From NCBI GenBank assembly GCA_029706075.1, contig JAINUG010000176.1:1426001-1490000 (forward strand): 64,000 bases of DNA. The letters are read 5' to 3'. Shown piece by piece: positions 35,377-46,231 of this stretch. Each line of letters starts with the position of its first letter. The stretch's first letter is position 1. Both the position numbers and the translations under genes were made by a program. Source of the DNA: Aldrovandia affinis. Its lineage: Eukaryota > Chordata > Actinopteri > Notacanthiformes > Halosauridae. The notes beneath the pieces are model-generated. The model worked only from the letters and a program-made list of their open reading frames with translations. It was not told the DNA's origin and did not search any database.

Positions 35377-35481
35377 AAGTGAAACATACGCGACTTTACA
35401 GTTAATCAGTCCATCACTGGTAAGTTAATTAGCATACCACTGATGGACTGATCAACCTTAAAGTCGCTTATGTTTCAAAAG
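35377..35481. repeat. Palindromic foldback element
   Basis: The two halves are near-perfect inverted copies: GTGAAACATACGCGACTTTA at the left, and TAAAGTCGCTTATGTTTCA at the right, around CCATCACTGGTAAGTTAATT. A segment right of it (35457-35530) recurs in direct orientation at 34958-35030, next to the CR1 junction. Confidence 0.7.
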
Positions 35482-36274
35482 TTTGTTGTTTCGCTTGTTA
35501 CGCAATTAACGTTTGAGGACGTGATTAAAAGGGCCTGTACAACTTAAGGAATTTGTTTTCCCCGAAAACAATGACTTGTCCCCATGTTGATTAATTTACA
35601 GTATAAAAGACAATTAAAATGAAATGTAGAAAATGTAGTTTATTCAATCACCATTGATTCTAGTTTTTGTTTTTGTCGCTTGGTCTTTGGGAAAGGGGCC
35701 AATGTAGGGTGCTAATATTGACAGTGGTGTATAAAGTACCCCAAAGCCATACTTGAGTAAAAGTAAAGATGCCTTACTGGAAAATGACTCTGGTAAAAGT
35801 GAAAGTCACCTATTAGAATATTTACTTGAGTAAAAGTCTTAAAGTATCTGGGGTTTACTGTACTTAAGTATCGAAAGTAAAAGTACACGTAAAAATGCTG
35901 TTAATAAAAAAGCGGTCAGAAGTTTGAGTTTTTATCATTGTTTAGTCTTTATTCGTGTAGCCTCTGGTCTACATAACAAGGTCTACATAACAAGAACTCC
36001 TTCCCTCCCACTCCTTCATTCATCCTCCTTCACTCCCTCCCTCTTTCCCTGGTGTGTGTACAACCTGCTTTCTCTTGACCAATCCGGTCCAATGGTCTTA
36101 TGTAGCCTGTAAAGTCAGGGCAGAACCTGTTATGCATGTTGTACATCCATAGCCCTGGGACAGAATATCCCAGTCATAAAACAATATTAAAATAAAGTGC
36201 TCAGTACTTTCATCCACAAAATGACACAAAATCAAAACATGACTGGAGCAGCACTGAAAGTAATAACCCAGTCA

Positions 36275-36583
36275 TTACATTATCTTCAACACAAGTTGGT
36301 TCTCAAAATTGTGTGAATGCAGTCTCGCTCTTCTTGGGCTGAAGACAAGTCCTGCGATGCTAAATATCCTTTCACAGGCTGCTGATAGAGGCGTGTTCAG
36401 CTTCACAGACAGCTTGCACACAGCTGGAAAGGACTTCAGCGAGTCCATATGATCTGCTGAAATGGCCAGGTATCCATCCAGTTCTTTGGAGCTGTCTTCT
36501 GCTTGAGGCGCCTGCAGGGCAGAGAAGAAGTCTTCTTCGTCAGATGAACTGGTGGCATCACCTAGCTGCAGGGAGGGTGTCAA
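36275..36583 (-). pseudogene. hAT transposase C-terminus
   Basis: The frame contains DEEDFFSAL, FPAVCKLSVKLNTPLSAACE and ERIFSIAGLVFSPRRARLH, the dimerisation region of Ac-like (ZBED-type) hAT transposases. It ends 20 residues later, as expected at the C-terminus. The catalytic core upstream has been lost, with unrelated sequence at 36600-37000. Confidence 0.85.
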
Positions 36584-36735
36584 AAGTCAAGTGTCAAAAT
36601 GTACAGCCATACACTTATTTTTCATTATCCCCATGTTGTCTTACCCATTCTGATTGTGGCATCATCCTTTGTCCAAGATGTTCTGAACTTTGGAAGAAGA
36701 ATCGCAGCTGCGATCAACTCATGGTCTCCTGTCAT

Positions 36736-37006
36736 GTGGCCAGGGCTGGACTGGCTATATAGTCTACTAGGGCAAATGCCGGTGGGCCAAAGTTCGGTCT
36801 AGTTTTTGGGCCAATGAGTAGGGCCTCGGTAGGGCCGGTAGAATCAGTTTTTATATATATTATACCACGGACCGGGTGTTCCGAGGGGCGCAATAAATTT
36901 TTCATTTGCGCATATAAACGAACTGGTCTCAGCTTCTTTTCAGAAGAGCGACACATCAGCACTCCACCCCGGTCGACAGATTTATTCAGGGCACTTGCAT
37001 AAAGCA
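36736..37006. repeat. MITE-like insert(s) within the hAT element
   Basis: Begins CAGGGCTGGACTGGC, a common hAT MITE end, and is followed by GCAAATGCCGGTGGGCC. The segment from about 36845 contains a different piece with GTCGACAG and GAACTGGTC motifs shared with the MITE at 33626. CATGTGGC (before) and CATGTGCC (after) may be a diverged duplication. Confidence 0.5.
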
Positions 37007-37230
37007 CCATGTGCCATGCACATGTGTTTCTTGAGGTTGGATGGGGAGTTGAATGCCAATATCTCTGTCGTTTTCGGTAGGCACTTCAGTCGGTAGGACG
37101 AATCTTTTACTCCAAGATAAGATAACATTTCTTGCAAATATGGCCAAGGGTGTTAATCTTCTACACAGTCGTTTGTTGCCGCCGGAGTAACAGGTGCCAT
37201 TTCCAAATCAATCTCCATCATGAAGTCTTC
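37007..37230 (-). pseudogene. hAT transposase N-terminal BED-finger remnant
   Basis: Minus-strand reading gives an acidic start, then SSYRLKCLPKTTEILAFN and SNLKKHMCMAH, the Cys and His spacing of a BED-like finger next to the N-terminus of hAT transposases. A stop lies in the leader. It belongs to the same element as the C-terminus at 36275-36583. Confidence 0.55.
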
Positions 37231-37254
37231 TTCCCCAATGATTCACGTACTAGT

Positions 37255-37317
37255 CCAAAGCTTCGCGACGAGTAGGGTGAAGATTTTGTGTTTGTTTTTG
37301 TGTTTGTGTTTGTTATG
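37255..37317 (+). repeat. LTR fragment, part 1
   Basis: AAGCTTCGCGACGAGTAGGG and the following GTGAAGATTTTGTGTTTG match 14851-14890 of the solo LTR. The copy is cut by the Tc1 insertion and continues at 38421. Confidence 0.75.
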
Positions 37318-37489
37318 CAGTGCATCCGGAAAGTATTCACATCGCTTCACTTTTTCCACATTTTGTTATGTTACAGCCTTATTCCAAAATGGATTAAATT
37401 CATTTTTTTCTCAGAATTCTACACACAATATCTCATAATGACAAAGTGAAAAAAGTTTTTTGCAAATGTATTTGGGATGGGAGAACCTG

Positions 37490-37705
37490 GGATGGGAGAA
37501 CCTGGTAGAAGGACAAACATCTCTGCAGCACTCCATCAATCAGACCTTTATGGTAGTGGCTAGACGGAAGCTACTTCTGAGTGAAAGGCATATGACAGCC
37601 CACCTGGAGTTTGCCAAATGGTACTTAAAGGACTCTAAGAGCATCAGGAAAAAGATTATCCGGTCTGATGAGACACAAATTGAACTTTTTCAAGTGCTAC
37701 CATAA
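37490..37705 (+). pseudogene. Tc1-like transposase catalytic piece, inverted
   Basis: Plus-strand frame with VARRKLLLSERHMTAHLEF, then KKIIRSDETQIELF, including the first catalytic Asp (SDE). It is preceded by a duplicated copy of the end of the N-terminal half, so both halves overlap in content but face each other. The C-terminal Asp and Glu region is missing. Confidence 0.85.
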
Positions 37706-37995
37706 AGGTCTGATTGATGGAGTGCTGCAGAGATGTTTGTCCTTCTACCAGGTTCTCCCATCGCTGCAGAGGAACTCTGAAGCTCTCTTAGAGTGGCCAT
37801 TGGGTTCTTGGTCACCTCCCTGACCATGTCCCTTCTTGCCTGGTTACTTAGTTTGGCCAGACGGCCAGCTCTAAGAAGAGTTGTGGTGGTTCCAAACTTA
37901 TTCCATTTCACAATGATGGAGCCCACTGTTCTCCTGGGTGCTTTCAATGCTTTAGAAATGTTTTTATACCCTTCCCCAGATCTATGCCTCAACAC
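37690..37995 (-). pseudogene. Tc1-like transposase N-terminal half
   Basis: Contains a helix-turn-helix pair: RSGEGYKNISKALKAPRRTV, then VREVTKNPMATLRELQ. It ends in SAALHQSDLYG, which in intact relatives runs on directly into the catalytic half that is here found on the other strand (37556-37690). Confidence 0.85.
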
Positions 37996-38420
37996 AATTC
38001 TATCTCGGAGGTCCTAGGACTTCATGGCTTGGTTTTTACTCTGACATGCACTGTCAACTGTGGGACCTTACATAGACAGGTGTGTGCCTTTCCAAATCAT
38101 GTCCAATCAATTGAATTTACCACAGGTGGACTCCAATGAAGTTCTAGAAACATCTCAAGGATGATCAGTGGAAACAGGATGCACCTGAGCTCAATTTTGA
38201 GTGTCATAGCAAACGGCGTGAATACTTATGTACATGTTATATCTTATTTTTTTATTTTTAATACATTTGCAAAAATTTATAAAAAACTTTTTTCACTTTG
38301 TCATTATGGGGTATTGTGTGTAGAATTCTGAGAAAAAAAATGAATTTAATTAATTTTGGAATAAAGCTGTAACATAACAAAATGTGGAAAAAGCGATGTG
38401 AATACTTTCCGGATGCACTG

Positions 38421-38575
38421 TATGTTAACCTGCTACTCCCACTGTCTCTTCCCCACTTTTTGGGGGGAGAGACAGGAAAAATAAAATAAAAATCTGGTCT
38501 GTAGACCGACAAACTCCACTCCGTCTCCTGGCTGCTCTGTTCCCATCCAGGGTTTGTCACGTGGCGTGTGACATA
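38421..38575 (+). repeat. LTR fragment, part 2
   Basis: Continues the LTR match after the Tc1 (CCCACTGTCTCT, then GGTCTGTAGACC and GTCACGTGGCGTGTGACA) and ends at the same CA-type end as the solo LTR at 15053. The 5' four-fifths of the LTR is absent. Confidence 0.75.
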
Positions 38576-38709
38576 CAGATACCCAAAAAAACGACTTAAG
38601 TACAGGAACAAAGTATTTATACTTCATTACTATACACCACTGAATATTGAAAGCACAAGATCTACAAAATAGATTATTTTACGAAACGTAGTCTAATCTC
38701 ACAAAATTT

Positions 38710-39807
38710 ATGGCAGATAAAGTTGTGATTGTTGGAGATTTCAACACACATGTTGATAATGACAGTGACCCTTTAGGATTGGCTTTTGCGGCTATTATTG
38801 ACTCTGTTGGTTTTATTCAAAATGTGTCTGAACCAAACCACTGCCATAGCTATACCTTAGATTTAGTGTTATCCTATGGTATCGATGTCGAGAATATCAT
38901 TGTGTCTCCCCATAATCCTGTACTATCAGATCACTTTTTGATTACTTTTGAAATTCAGGTAAATATTCCTATTAAATTGGAACCATGATACTATTCCAGC
39001 CGCTCTATAAATTAATTGACGGCTTCAAAATGTATAAACATACTTCCTGAGTCATTAGTATCGAGTCAGAATCCAAACAGCTTTTTGTCAATTGATCATC
39101 AAACAGATGCTGTAATTCATATTTTACGGAATACACTTTATGCTGTTGCACCCCTCAAGAGGAAAAAATGCAGTCAGAAGAAACTTGCACGCTGGTTTAC
39201 TGACCATAACCGTGCCCTTAAACAAGTTTCCAGGAAATTAGAATGCAGATGTCGCTCTACCAATTTAGAGTTTTTTTGCTCTGCTTGGAAGGACAGCCTC
39301 ATAGAATACAAGCACGCTCTTACTACAGCTAGGTCATCATACTTCTCAAAATTAATTGACCAGAATAAAAACAACCCAAAATTTATATTTAACACGGTAG
39401 CTAAACTGACCAAAAATCTGTCTTCAGATTATAGCAGTTATCCTTCTAACTATAATTCTAATGACTTCATGAACTCGTTTACTGATAAGATTGAGACAAT
39501 CAGAGAACAAACTATGAAAATGACTCCAATATCTAGCACTCCAACTCCCGAGATGGCACAGGGCTATCAGGAGCAGGGTTGTGTAGAGACCCTTGAGTTT
39601 TTCACTCCCTTGGATCTGGACAAATTTAGTAAACTGGTTATGTCCTCCAAATCATCTACATGTCTGTTAGACTCCATACCAACAAAGCTTATTAAAGAGC
39701 CTGTGCTAGGCCAGCCCATGTTAGATATCATAAATACATCCCTATTATTGGGTTGCATAATTAAAAGTGGCAGTAATCAAGCCTCTTCTGAAGAAACCAA
39801 ATCTTGA
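38710..39807 (+). pseudogene. LINE ORF2 endonuclease C-terminal half and linker
   Basis: Starts within the endonuclease (MADKVVIVGDFNTHVDN), keeps LSDHFLITFEIQVNIP, then a stop near 38987, and continues with the linker TASKCINILPESLVSS to near KPLLKKP-equivalent sequence at 39790. Close match to 29050-30180 in opposite orientation. Frames shift in the last 60 bases before the piggyBac insertion. Confidence 0.85.
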
Positions 39808-39812
39808 TCCTG

Positions 39813-41172
39813 TTAACCCCCTGAGGTCGGCTGGATCGGCGCCGATCCAAGCAGCAATACAAGTATATTACTATTTCTAACTTCGCGATATTTTATCATA
39901 CACACGCGGCAAAAACATTGACAGAAACCTTAGAATCGCGACTTTCCGATTTGAGCACTGGCAAATCAAATGGGATTTTTAAAATTAGCTTAATTAGACC
40001 AAAAGTAAACCTTGTTTTTTACTCTGTTTTTTACCTTTTAGTAACGTCCCCCTTCTATTGACATGTTAACGAGGTGCTAATTTCGGGGAGGTGCGTCGGG
40101 CCATGTGTGAAAACGCCGGCATAAACAACACAAACTGAAGAGGACAGTCTATGCTGATATTTATTTTATTTCGCTTGTTTTCAAATACTCGTGAAAATAT
40201 ATATAAATTCCGCGTCTTGTGACTACATATTCGCATGTCGCAATGTAACAAATTGCAATAGGCACAGAAAATACTTTTCAAACAGCCTAAAATGTTATAA
40301 AATATATCGTATGTCTGTGTTTACGCTTGCAATCTGCCAGCAACAGTATATTCACGAGTATATTTTCAAATACTCGTGAAAATATATGAATTCGCGTCTT
40401 GTGACTACATATTCCGCATGTCGCAATGTAACAAATTGCAATAGGCACACAAAATACTTTTCAAACAGCGTAAAATGTTATAAAATATATCGTATGTCTG
40501 TGTTTACGCTTGCAATCTGCCAGCAACAGTCTATGCTATTGATTTTATTTCGCTTGTTTTTTTATTTTTTTACATCTTGTCTGTGTTTACGCTTGCAATC
40601 TGCCAGCAACAGTCTATGCTGATATTAATTTTATTTCGCTTGTTTTCAAATACTCGTGAAAATATAGCCTATGAATATCGCGTGTTGTGACGCCAAACAT
40701 TCCGCGTGTTGCAACGTAACAAAGAGCCAAAATGAATATTCAGGTATTTAGCATTTAGCCCTCCCACAGCCTGAAATAAATGTGACCAGTTCTGATAAAA
40801 ACAGGTTTTTAGCTATTTAGATCTCAGATGTGCTAAACTATTTTCACACCCTTACATAACCAAGACCTTGGTGAACAAACGCACATTGGCAAAACAATTC
40901 GTCACTATAGTTTAGTGTGTGCTTTCACATCTTTTGTGACAGCAGAAAAATTTACTATTTTTAACTTGTGTGTTTGTAGATCTATTTACAAGCTGCATAT
41001 GATACTGACCAAACTATTGATGGCATACAAATGTAGCTGTGATTGTCCTTCAAATAAAAATATCAAACACTTTGGAGTAAGTGTGTGTTAAATTGATGAA
41101 ATTGAGATAAATATCAGACCATGCCAAAATCTAAAAACATCTAAAAGTTTAGCACGGACCTCAGGGGGTTAA
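39813..41172. mobile_element. 1.36-kb piggyBac derivative with TTAA duplication
   Basis: TTAA at 39813-39816 and 41169-41172; inner ends CCCCCTGAGGTCGG and CCTCAGGGGG. It is non-coding, sharing both arms with the larger element at 4049-8780. The uninterrupted LINE copy (near 29020-29030, minus strand) has CCTGTTAATCTGAAG with one TTAA at this point, which directly confirms the insertion. The interior contains a tandem repeat. Confidence 0.95.
40183..40668. repeat. Tandem repeat, period about 183 bp, in the piggyBac derivative
   Basis: The unit with TTCAAATACTCGTGAAAATA, then GTCGCAATGTAACAAATTGC and TGTGTTTACGCTTGCAATCT, occurs twice almost identically (starting about 40183 and 40365) and a third time in part (40574-40668). 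The larger relative has only one unit (near 8240-8460). Confidence 0.9.
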
Positions 41173-42020
41173 TCTGAAGAACTATAGGCCCATTTCAAAT
41201 CTTCCCTTTTTGTAAATTTTTTTTGAGAAATCTGTAGCTCAACAATGAACTGCTTTCCTAAAAACTAATAATCTGTATGAAACACTACAATCAGGTTTTA
41301 GACCAAACCATAGCACTGAGACGGCACTTATTAAAGTTGTAAATGATTTACTGTTAGCATCGGATACTGGTTGTGTTTGTACTCTAGTGCTCCTTGACAT
41401 AAATGCTGCTTTTGACACTATTGACCACCAGATTCTCCTTTACAGGCTAGAAAACCTGGTTGTTTGGCGTGGACGGCACTCTCATGGTTTAAATCATACT
41501 TGTCAGACAGGTTTCAATTTGTGCAATTAGATAAAGAGTTCTCTGACTATTCTCAGGTTAAATATGATATTCCACAAGGCTCAGTGCTGGGACCATTACT
41601 GTTCTCATTATACTTGCTACCACTCTGTAATGTTATTTGTAAACATGGTGTGAATTTCCATTGCTATGCAGATGATACACAGCTGTACATATCAATGAAG
41701 CCAGGTGAAATACTTCAACTCACTCAATTAGAGGCTTGTATCTCTGATATAAAGAATTGGATGACAGTAAATTTCCTGCTTTGGAATTCAGATAAAACAG
41801 AGATGATGGTTTTGGTCCCCAAAAAATGAAGGAACAAGTTGGATCTGCAGTTAAATGCAGATGATTGCATAGTTGCATCAAGTCTAATGGTCAAGAACCT
41901 TGGTTTTATTTTTGATCAGGATCTTACATTTGACGCTCATATAAAAAACACTTCCAGATTATCCTTCTTTCACCTAAGAAACATAGCTAAAATTAGGCAC
42001 ATTCTGTCATTAGAGGATAC
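41173..42020 (+). pseudogene. LINE reverse transcriptase core
   Basis: Resumes exactly after the piggyBac insertion. Recognisable are the [15 protein letters not shown] block and [15 protein letters not shown] in an early frame, then from 41464 [29 protein letters not shown] and the catalytic [11 protein letters not shown], and DLQLNADDCIVASSLM after a stop at 41827. It breaks off at 42020 where the RLE retroelement starts. Confidence 0.85.
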
Positions 42021-45000
42021 TGTGTACATACATCTACTGATGCCTCTGGACACATCATCAGTGATGTTCCTGGAATCATTGGGCGTTTCGGGTCTTTCAA
42101 CATTATACGCCCTCCTCCAGGTGACCCAGCCGGGGCTGATCAGACCCCAGCTTGTGTCCAGATGGCTAGCTAGCTTCCATGACTCCATGGATCTCCTCTT
42201 TTGAGCCACAGCCATCTTGAGGCCCTTTCTGCCGCATCGGTGGTACTGCGGATGGCTCTCCTCTTCCTCTCTCCATTGATGCCCAAACTACTGAAGGCTC
42301 TGGCCAAGGAACGGGCTGCAAATCCTCTGCATCCAACCTCCACAGGGAAACACCTTGCTCTCCAACCAGCCTGCTGACAGTCGCTGACCAGTCCTGCGTA
42401 CTTGGAGAGTTTCCTCTCAAAGGCTTCTTCCAAGCGATCTTCCCACGGGACTGTCAACTCCAGCAGCACTGCTTGCTTGGTGGACTCAGACACAAGGACA
42501 ATGTCTGGTCGCAGGGTGGTGACTGCAATATGGCTGGGGAACTTCAGCTGATGTTCAAGGTCCACCAACAACTGCCAGTCTCTTGCAGACATCAGGATGC
42601 CTGCAGATGTTCTTCTGGCAGGAGTTGGCTTGTCCCCAGCTCTGACAAAGGCGATGGTTTTCTTGGAGGGTCGGAACTGTTTTGCCCATGCCAGTCCTGC
42701 GCTGATAGCTTCAGCGATGGTCTTAAGGACTTGGTCATGCCTCCACCTGTACCGTCCATCTCCAAGTGCCCTTGTACAGCAACTGAGGATGTGTTCCAGG
42801 GTTCCTCGCTTGGAACACAGTGGGCATGCTGGTGTCTCTGCTATGCCCCATGTGTGCAGATTTGACGGGCTTGGGAGCACATCATACACTGCCTGGATGA
42901 GGAATTTGATGCGTTGAGGCTTGGCTTTCCAAAGCCAAAGCTCAGCCCAGGTCTCCCATCTTCAAGCTCCCTTCCATTCCCACTGGTGTTCATTTGTCCT
43001 GAACAAGACGTCGCCCTTCCTTCCCCCTGGTGTTCATTTGTGGAGTTGGAAAGGATCCCAGCCCAGCTCGACCTCGTGTGACCACTCCCACCAGGCTCCT
43101 GTGACGCAGCCTTGCATCTGCCTCTTGTACCGCATCCTCTGCCCTCCATTTCCTGCCAGTCCTCACTTGGATCCCTTCTTTAGCCACCTTCGGATCACTT
43201 GAGTCCCTGTACTGAACCACTTCTCTGGCTCTAGTTACCTTAAATTCCTCCTCCAAGGATTTGAAGGGCAGTTGCAGTTTGTTGCTGTTCCCATAGAGTG
43301 CGATGCTGCTCAGGCTCTTTGGTAGTCCAAGCCATCTCCGGAGGTGGTTGCTGACCCTCCTCTCTAAGGTCTCAACTGTCGAGATAGTGACCGAGTAGAC
43401 GAGGAGGGGCCACAGGATCCTGGGAAGAATGCCATGTTGGTAGACCCAAGCTTTAAATTTCCCAGGTAGGTCTGACTTGTCCACAGATTTCAGCCAACCA
43501 TCCAACTCAGTGCATGTCGACTGGATAGATGTTGTATCTCTCAGAGAGCAGTCAAAAACCTTGCCCAAGCTCTTGACTGGCTTCTCTGTGATAGTTGGGA
43601 TGGCTGTGCCTGTGATGTTAAACCGGAACTTGTCCTCCACCTTCCCTTTCCTCAGCACCATTTATCTGGATTTGGCGGGTTTGAAACGCATCCGGGCCCA
43701 CTCCACCAGCTTTTCAAGTCCCTTCAGAATCCACCGGCAGCCTGGGACTGATTCTGTCGTGACTGTGAGGTCATCCATGAATGCCCTGATGGGTGTTTGC
43801 CGTTGTCCGGAATTCTTGCGGGGCCCTCTGCACTCTGGCTCAGCAGATTTAGTGAGCATGTTCATGGCTAGTGAGAACAGTGTCACCGAGATAGTACACC
43901 CTGTGATGATACCGATCTCCACCTTGTGCCAACTGGATGTTATTGCTCCTGAAGAGACCCTCATCCTGAAATTGCTGTAATAATCAGCGATGAGGTCTTT
44001 ACACCTGCTGGGTACATGATGTTTTGTCAAAGTGAGCTGAACGAGCTTGTGTGGAATGGAGCCGAATGTATTTGCCAGGTCAAGCCACAGCACTGATAGG
44101 TTGCCTTTGTTCTCTCTGGCCTTCCGAATGAGCTGTGTCACCACACCGGTATGCTCCAGACATCCTGTCATTCCTGAAATGCCGCCTTTCTGGACAGATG
44201 TATCGATGTAGGTGTTCTTTGCCAGGTAGGTACACAGCCGTTTGGAAACAGCGCTGAAGAAAACCTTTGCCTCAACACGCAGCAGGGAGATGATGCAGAA
44301 CTGGTCTAGCTGAGTGGAGTTTTCCTCCTTTGGGATCCATACCCCTTCAGCTACTCTCCATTGTTCAGGGATCCTCCCCCTTCGCCAGAAGACTAGCAGG
44401 ATTTTCCACAGACGCAGCAGGAGTTTGGGACAGTTCTTATACACTTTGTATGAAGTGCCACTTGGTCCTGGAGCAGAGCTTGCCCTTGCTTTGCGGACAA
44501 CCTCCCTGACTTCCTTCAGCTGCAGCTCCGACATGTCGAACTGCACTTCTGGTTCAGGGGGGTCTATGAGGTTGTTACACTCTCCCAACTCCTGCTCTCT
44601 TGCGGGGTCGCTGTACGTCTGCTAAAGATGTTGGTCTATGTCTTCCTGCGAGGAGGCTAGTTTGCCACTGCGCTTCTGCCCCAGCAAATCCTTAATGAAC
44701 TTGAAGGGGTTAGCGATGAAAGAAGCACGTTTACATGCCCTCTCGCGCCGCCGCCTCCGATGCCACTCTGCCCGGCGGAGAACTCTGATGTTTTTCCGAA
44801 GGATGCACATTAGCTGGGCCAGGCCTGTGCATTCCTCTTGTCCTGCCGCCTTGTACTGGGACTTCAGCGCTTTCATCTCCTGCCTGATGTTGTGGATCCT
44901 TACAGCTCTTTGATTCTTTGAGTAAGATGTTCCGGAGCTTTTCTTCTCCTCCTCGCCGAACCGTTCAGCTGCGATGCTGACAATGATTGTTTTCATAGCT

Positions 45001-45602
45001 TGTAGCTTCCTGTCGGCCTCTCCCTTTGCCATTGCCTCCAGAATTTGGTCGACATCGTCATCAAACTGCTTCCAGAGTGAGGTCATGCTAGCTGCAGGCT
45101 ATTTGATCCGCCTCCTGTCAGACTTGATGCTCAAGGGATTAGTTTGCAACACTTGGAGGTTCTGGGCACTATGGGGTGACTCCGGGCCTGGCACCTCCTG
45201 CGTCTCACCAGGTGTAACACCTGTGCGTTGTGTTGCTTCTGCTCCCAACGGGCACTTCATCCTCGCTCGGTGGATCTTTAAGCCATGGATGTTTTTGCAG
45301 ACTTTACCACATGTACACTGCTTGCTCATAGTCGTTTGTCCGTTGCCTGGGTCTGTTAACGTTGTGTCCGTCCGACTGGGGTGCTCATCCCCCCTCTCGG
45401 GCACCCCTGGGGGTATTTTTCCATTTAGTTCATTGTAGCTTGGTTGGGTTCCTCCTCACGGAGGATACAGATTGGGTTGCCTGACCCGTTCTGCCCCGGT
45501 TGCCGTCTCTCCGGGCTGTAACTGACTCTCCAGTAGTCACCACACTCTTCATGGTTGTCATCCAGTCTTTCCTGGCTGTCACTGATCACTCAGGGTATTC
45601 GC
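42021..45602 (-). mobile_element. R2/NeSL/Hero-type (RLE) non-LTR retrotransposon
   Basis: A single-ORF element on the minus strand with N-terminal zinc finger, central reverse transcriptase and C-terminal restriction-enzyme-like endonuclease. The 3' end, by comparison with the second copy, is at 42021. The 5' part extends to at least 45404 and abuts the second copy at 45602/45603. It is inserted within the L2-type LINE. Confidence 0.8.
42170..45404 (-). pseudogene. RLE retrotransposon polyprotein: zinc finger, reverse transcriptase, endonuclease
   Basis: Read 5' to 3' on the minus strand: a C2H2-like finger (CTCGKVCKNIHGLKIHRARM) near 45320; a basic region (WHRRRRRERACKRA) at 44750; reverse transcriptase with SSAPGPSGTSYKVYK, LWLDLANTFGSIPH and the catalytic box FMDD at about 43775; a C-terminal CPLCSKRGTLEHILSCC knuckle near 42820; and an endonuclease core with RPDIVLVS, VLLELTVPWEDR and a following EAFERKLSKY (PD-(D/E)xK type). 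From 45404 to 42990 the frame is kept and broken only by three stops (TAG at 45099, TAG at 44622, TAA near 43662). A frameshift near 42.9 kb precedes the endonuclease. The clade is uncertain among R2, NeSL, Hero and R4 relatives. Confidence 0.8.
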
Positions 45603-46231
45603 TGTGTACATACATCTACTGATGCCTCTGGACACATCATCAGTGATGTTCCTGGAATCATTGGGCGTTTCGGGTCTTTCAACATTATACGCCCTCCTCC
45701 AGGTGACCCAGCCGGGGCTGATCAGACCCCAGCTTGTGTCCAGATGGCTAGCTAGCTACCATGACTCCATGGATCTCCTCTTTTGAGCCACAGCCATCTT
45801 GAGGCCCTTTCTGCCGCATCGGTGGTACTGCGGATGGCTCTCCTCTTCCTCTCTCCATTGATGCCCAAACTACTGAAGGCTCTGGCCAAGGAACGGGCTG
45901 CAAATCCTCTGCATCCAACCTCCACAGGGAAACACCTTGCTCTCCAACCAGCCTGCTGACAGTCGCTGACCAGTCCTGCGTACTTGGAGAGCTTCCTCTC
46001 AAAGGCTTCTTCCAAGCGATCTTCCCACGGGACTGTCAACTCCAGCAGCACTGCTTGCTTGGTGGACTCAGACACAAGGACAATGTCTGGTCGCAGGGTG
46101 GTGACTGCAATATGGCTGGGGAACTTCAGCTGATGTTCAAGGTCCACCAACAACTGCCAGTCTCTTGCAGACATGAGGATGCCTGCAGATGTTCTTCTGG
46201 CAGGAGTTAGCTTGTCCCCAGCTCTGACAAA
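45603..46231 (-). pseudogene. Second, 5'-truncated copy of the RLE element (endonuclease and 3' end)
   Basis: 629 bp nearly identical to 42021-42649 and in the same orientation; I count about four base differences. It encodes the endonuclease (MSARDWQLLVDLEHQLKFPS ... RPDIVLVS ... SKYAGLV) with an open frame at 46174-45752. It lies immediately upstream (in element orientation) of the longer copy, head to tail. Confidence 0.9.

Larger units (their letters stand above)
37318..38420 (-). mobile_element. Rearranged Tc1-like transposon
   Basis: Long terminal inverted repeats (CAGTGCATCCGGAAAGTATT... at both ends, roughly 130-200 bp). TATG flanks both sides, containing the TA target. The interior is abnormal: the transposase N-terminus is on the minus strand and the following catalytic part on the plus strand, joined through an inverted duplication (37497-37556 against 37696-37760). 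Confidence 0.9.
35722..38642 (-). mobile_element. hAT transposon with perfect 8-bp target duplication
   Basis: The ends CAGTGGTGTATAAAGTAC and TACTATACACCACTG are inverted repeats, flanked by AATATTGA at 35714-35721 and 38643-38650. It encodes hAT transposase remnants on the minus strand and has later received a MITE-like insert (36736 to about 37006), a fragment of the LTR family seen at 13892-15053, and a Tc1 element. Confidence 0.9.

Noticed and set aside
40183..40668. CRISPR-like array
   Set aside because: Units are 183 bp, nearly identical throughout and lie in a eukaryotic transposon; there are no short repeats with distinct spacers.
42473..42917. Plus-strand open frames of 106-130 codons
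   Set aside because: Antisense of the RLE endonuclease and knuckle, which have recognisable motifs on the minus strand.
42021..46231. 629-bp direct repeats as LTRs of one element
   Set aside because: Both repeats encode the endonuclease end of the RLE element in the same orientation. They lack TG...CA ends and a primer-binding site, so they are two copies of a non-LTR element.
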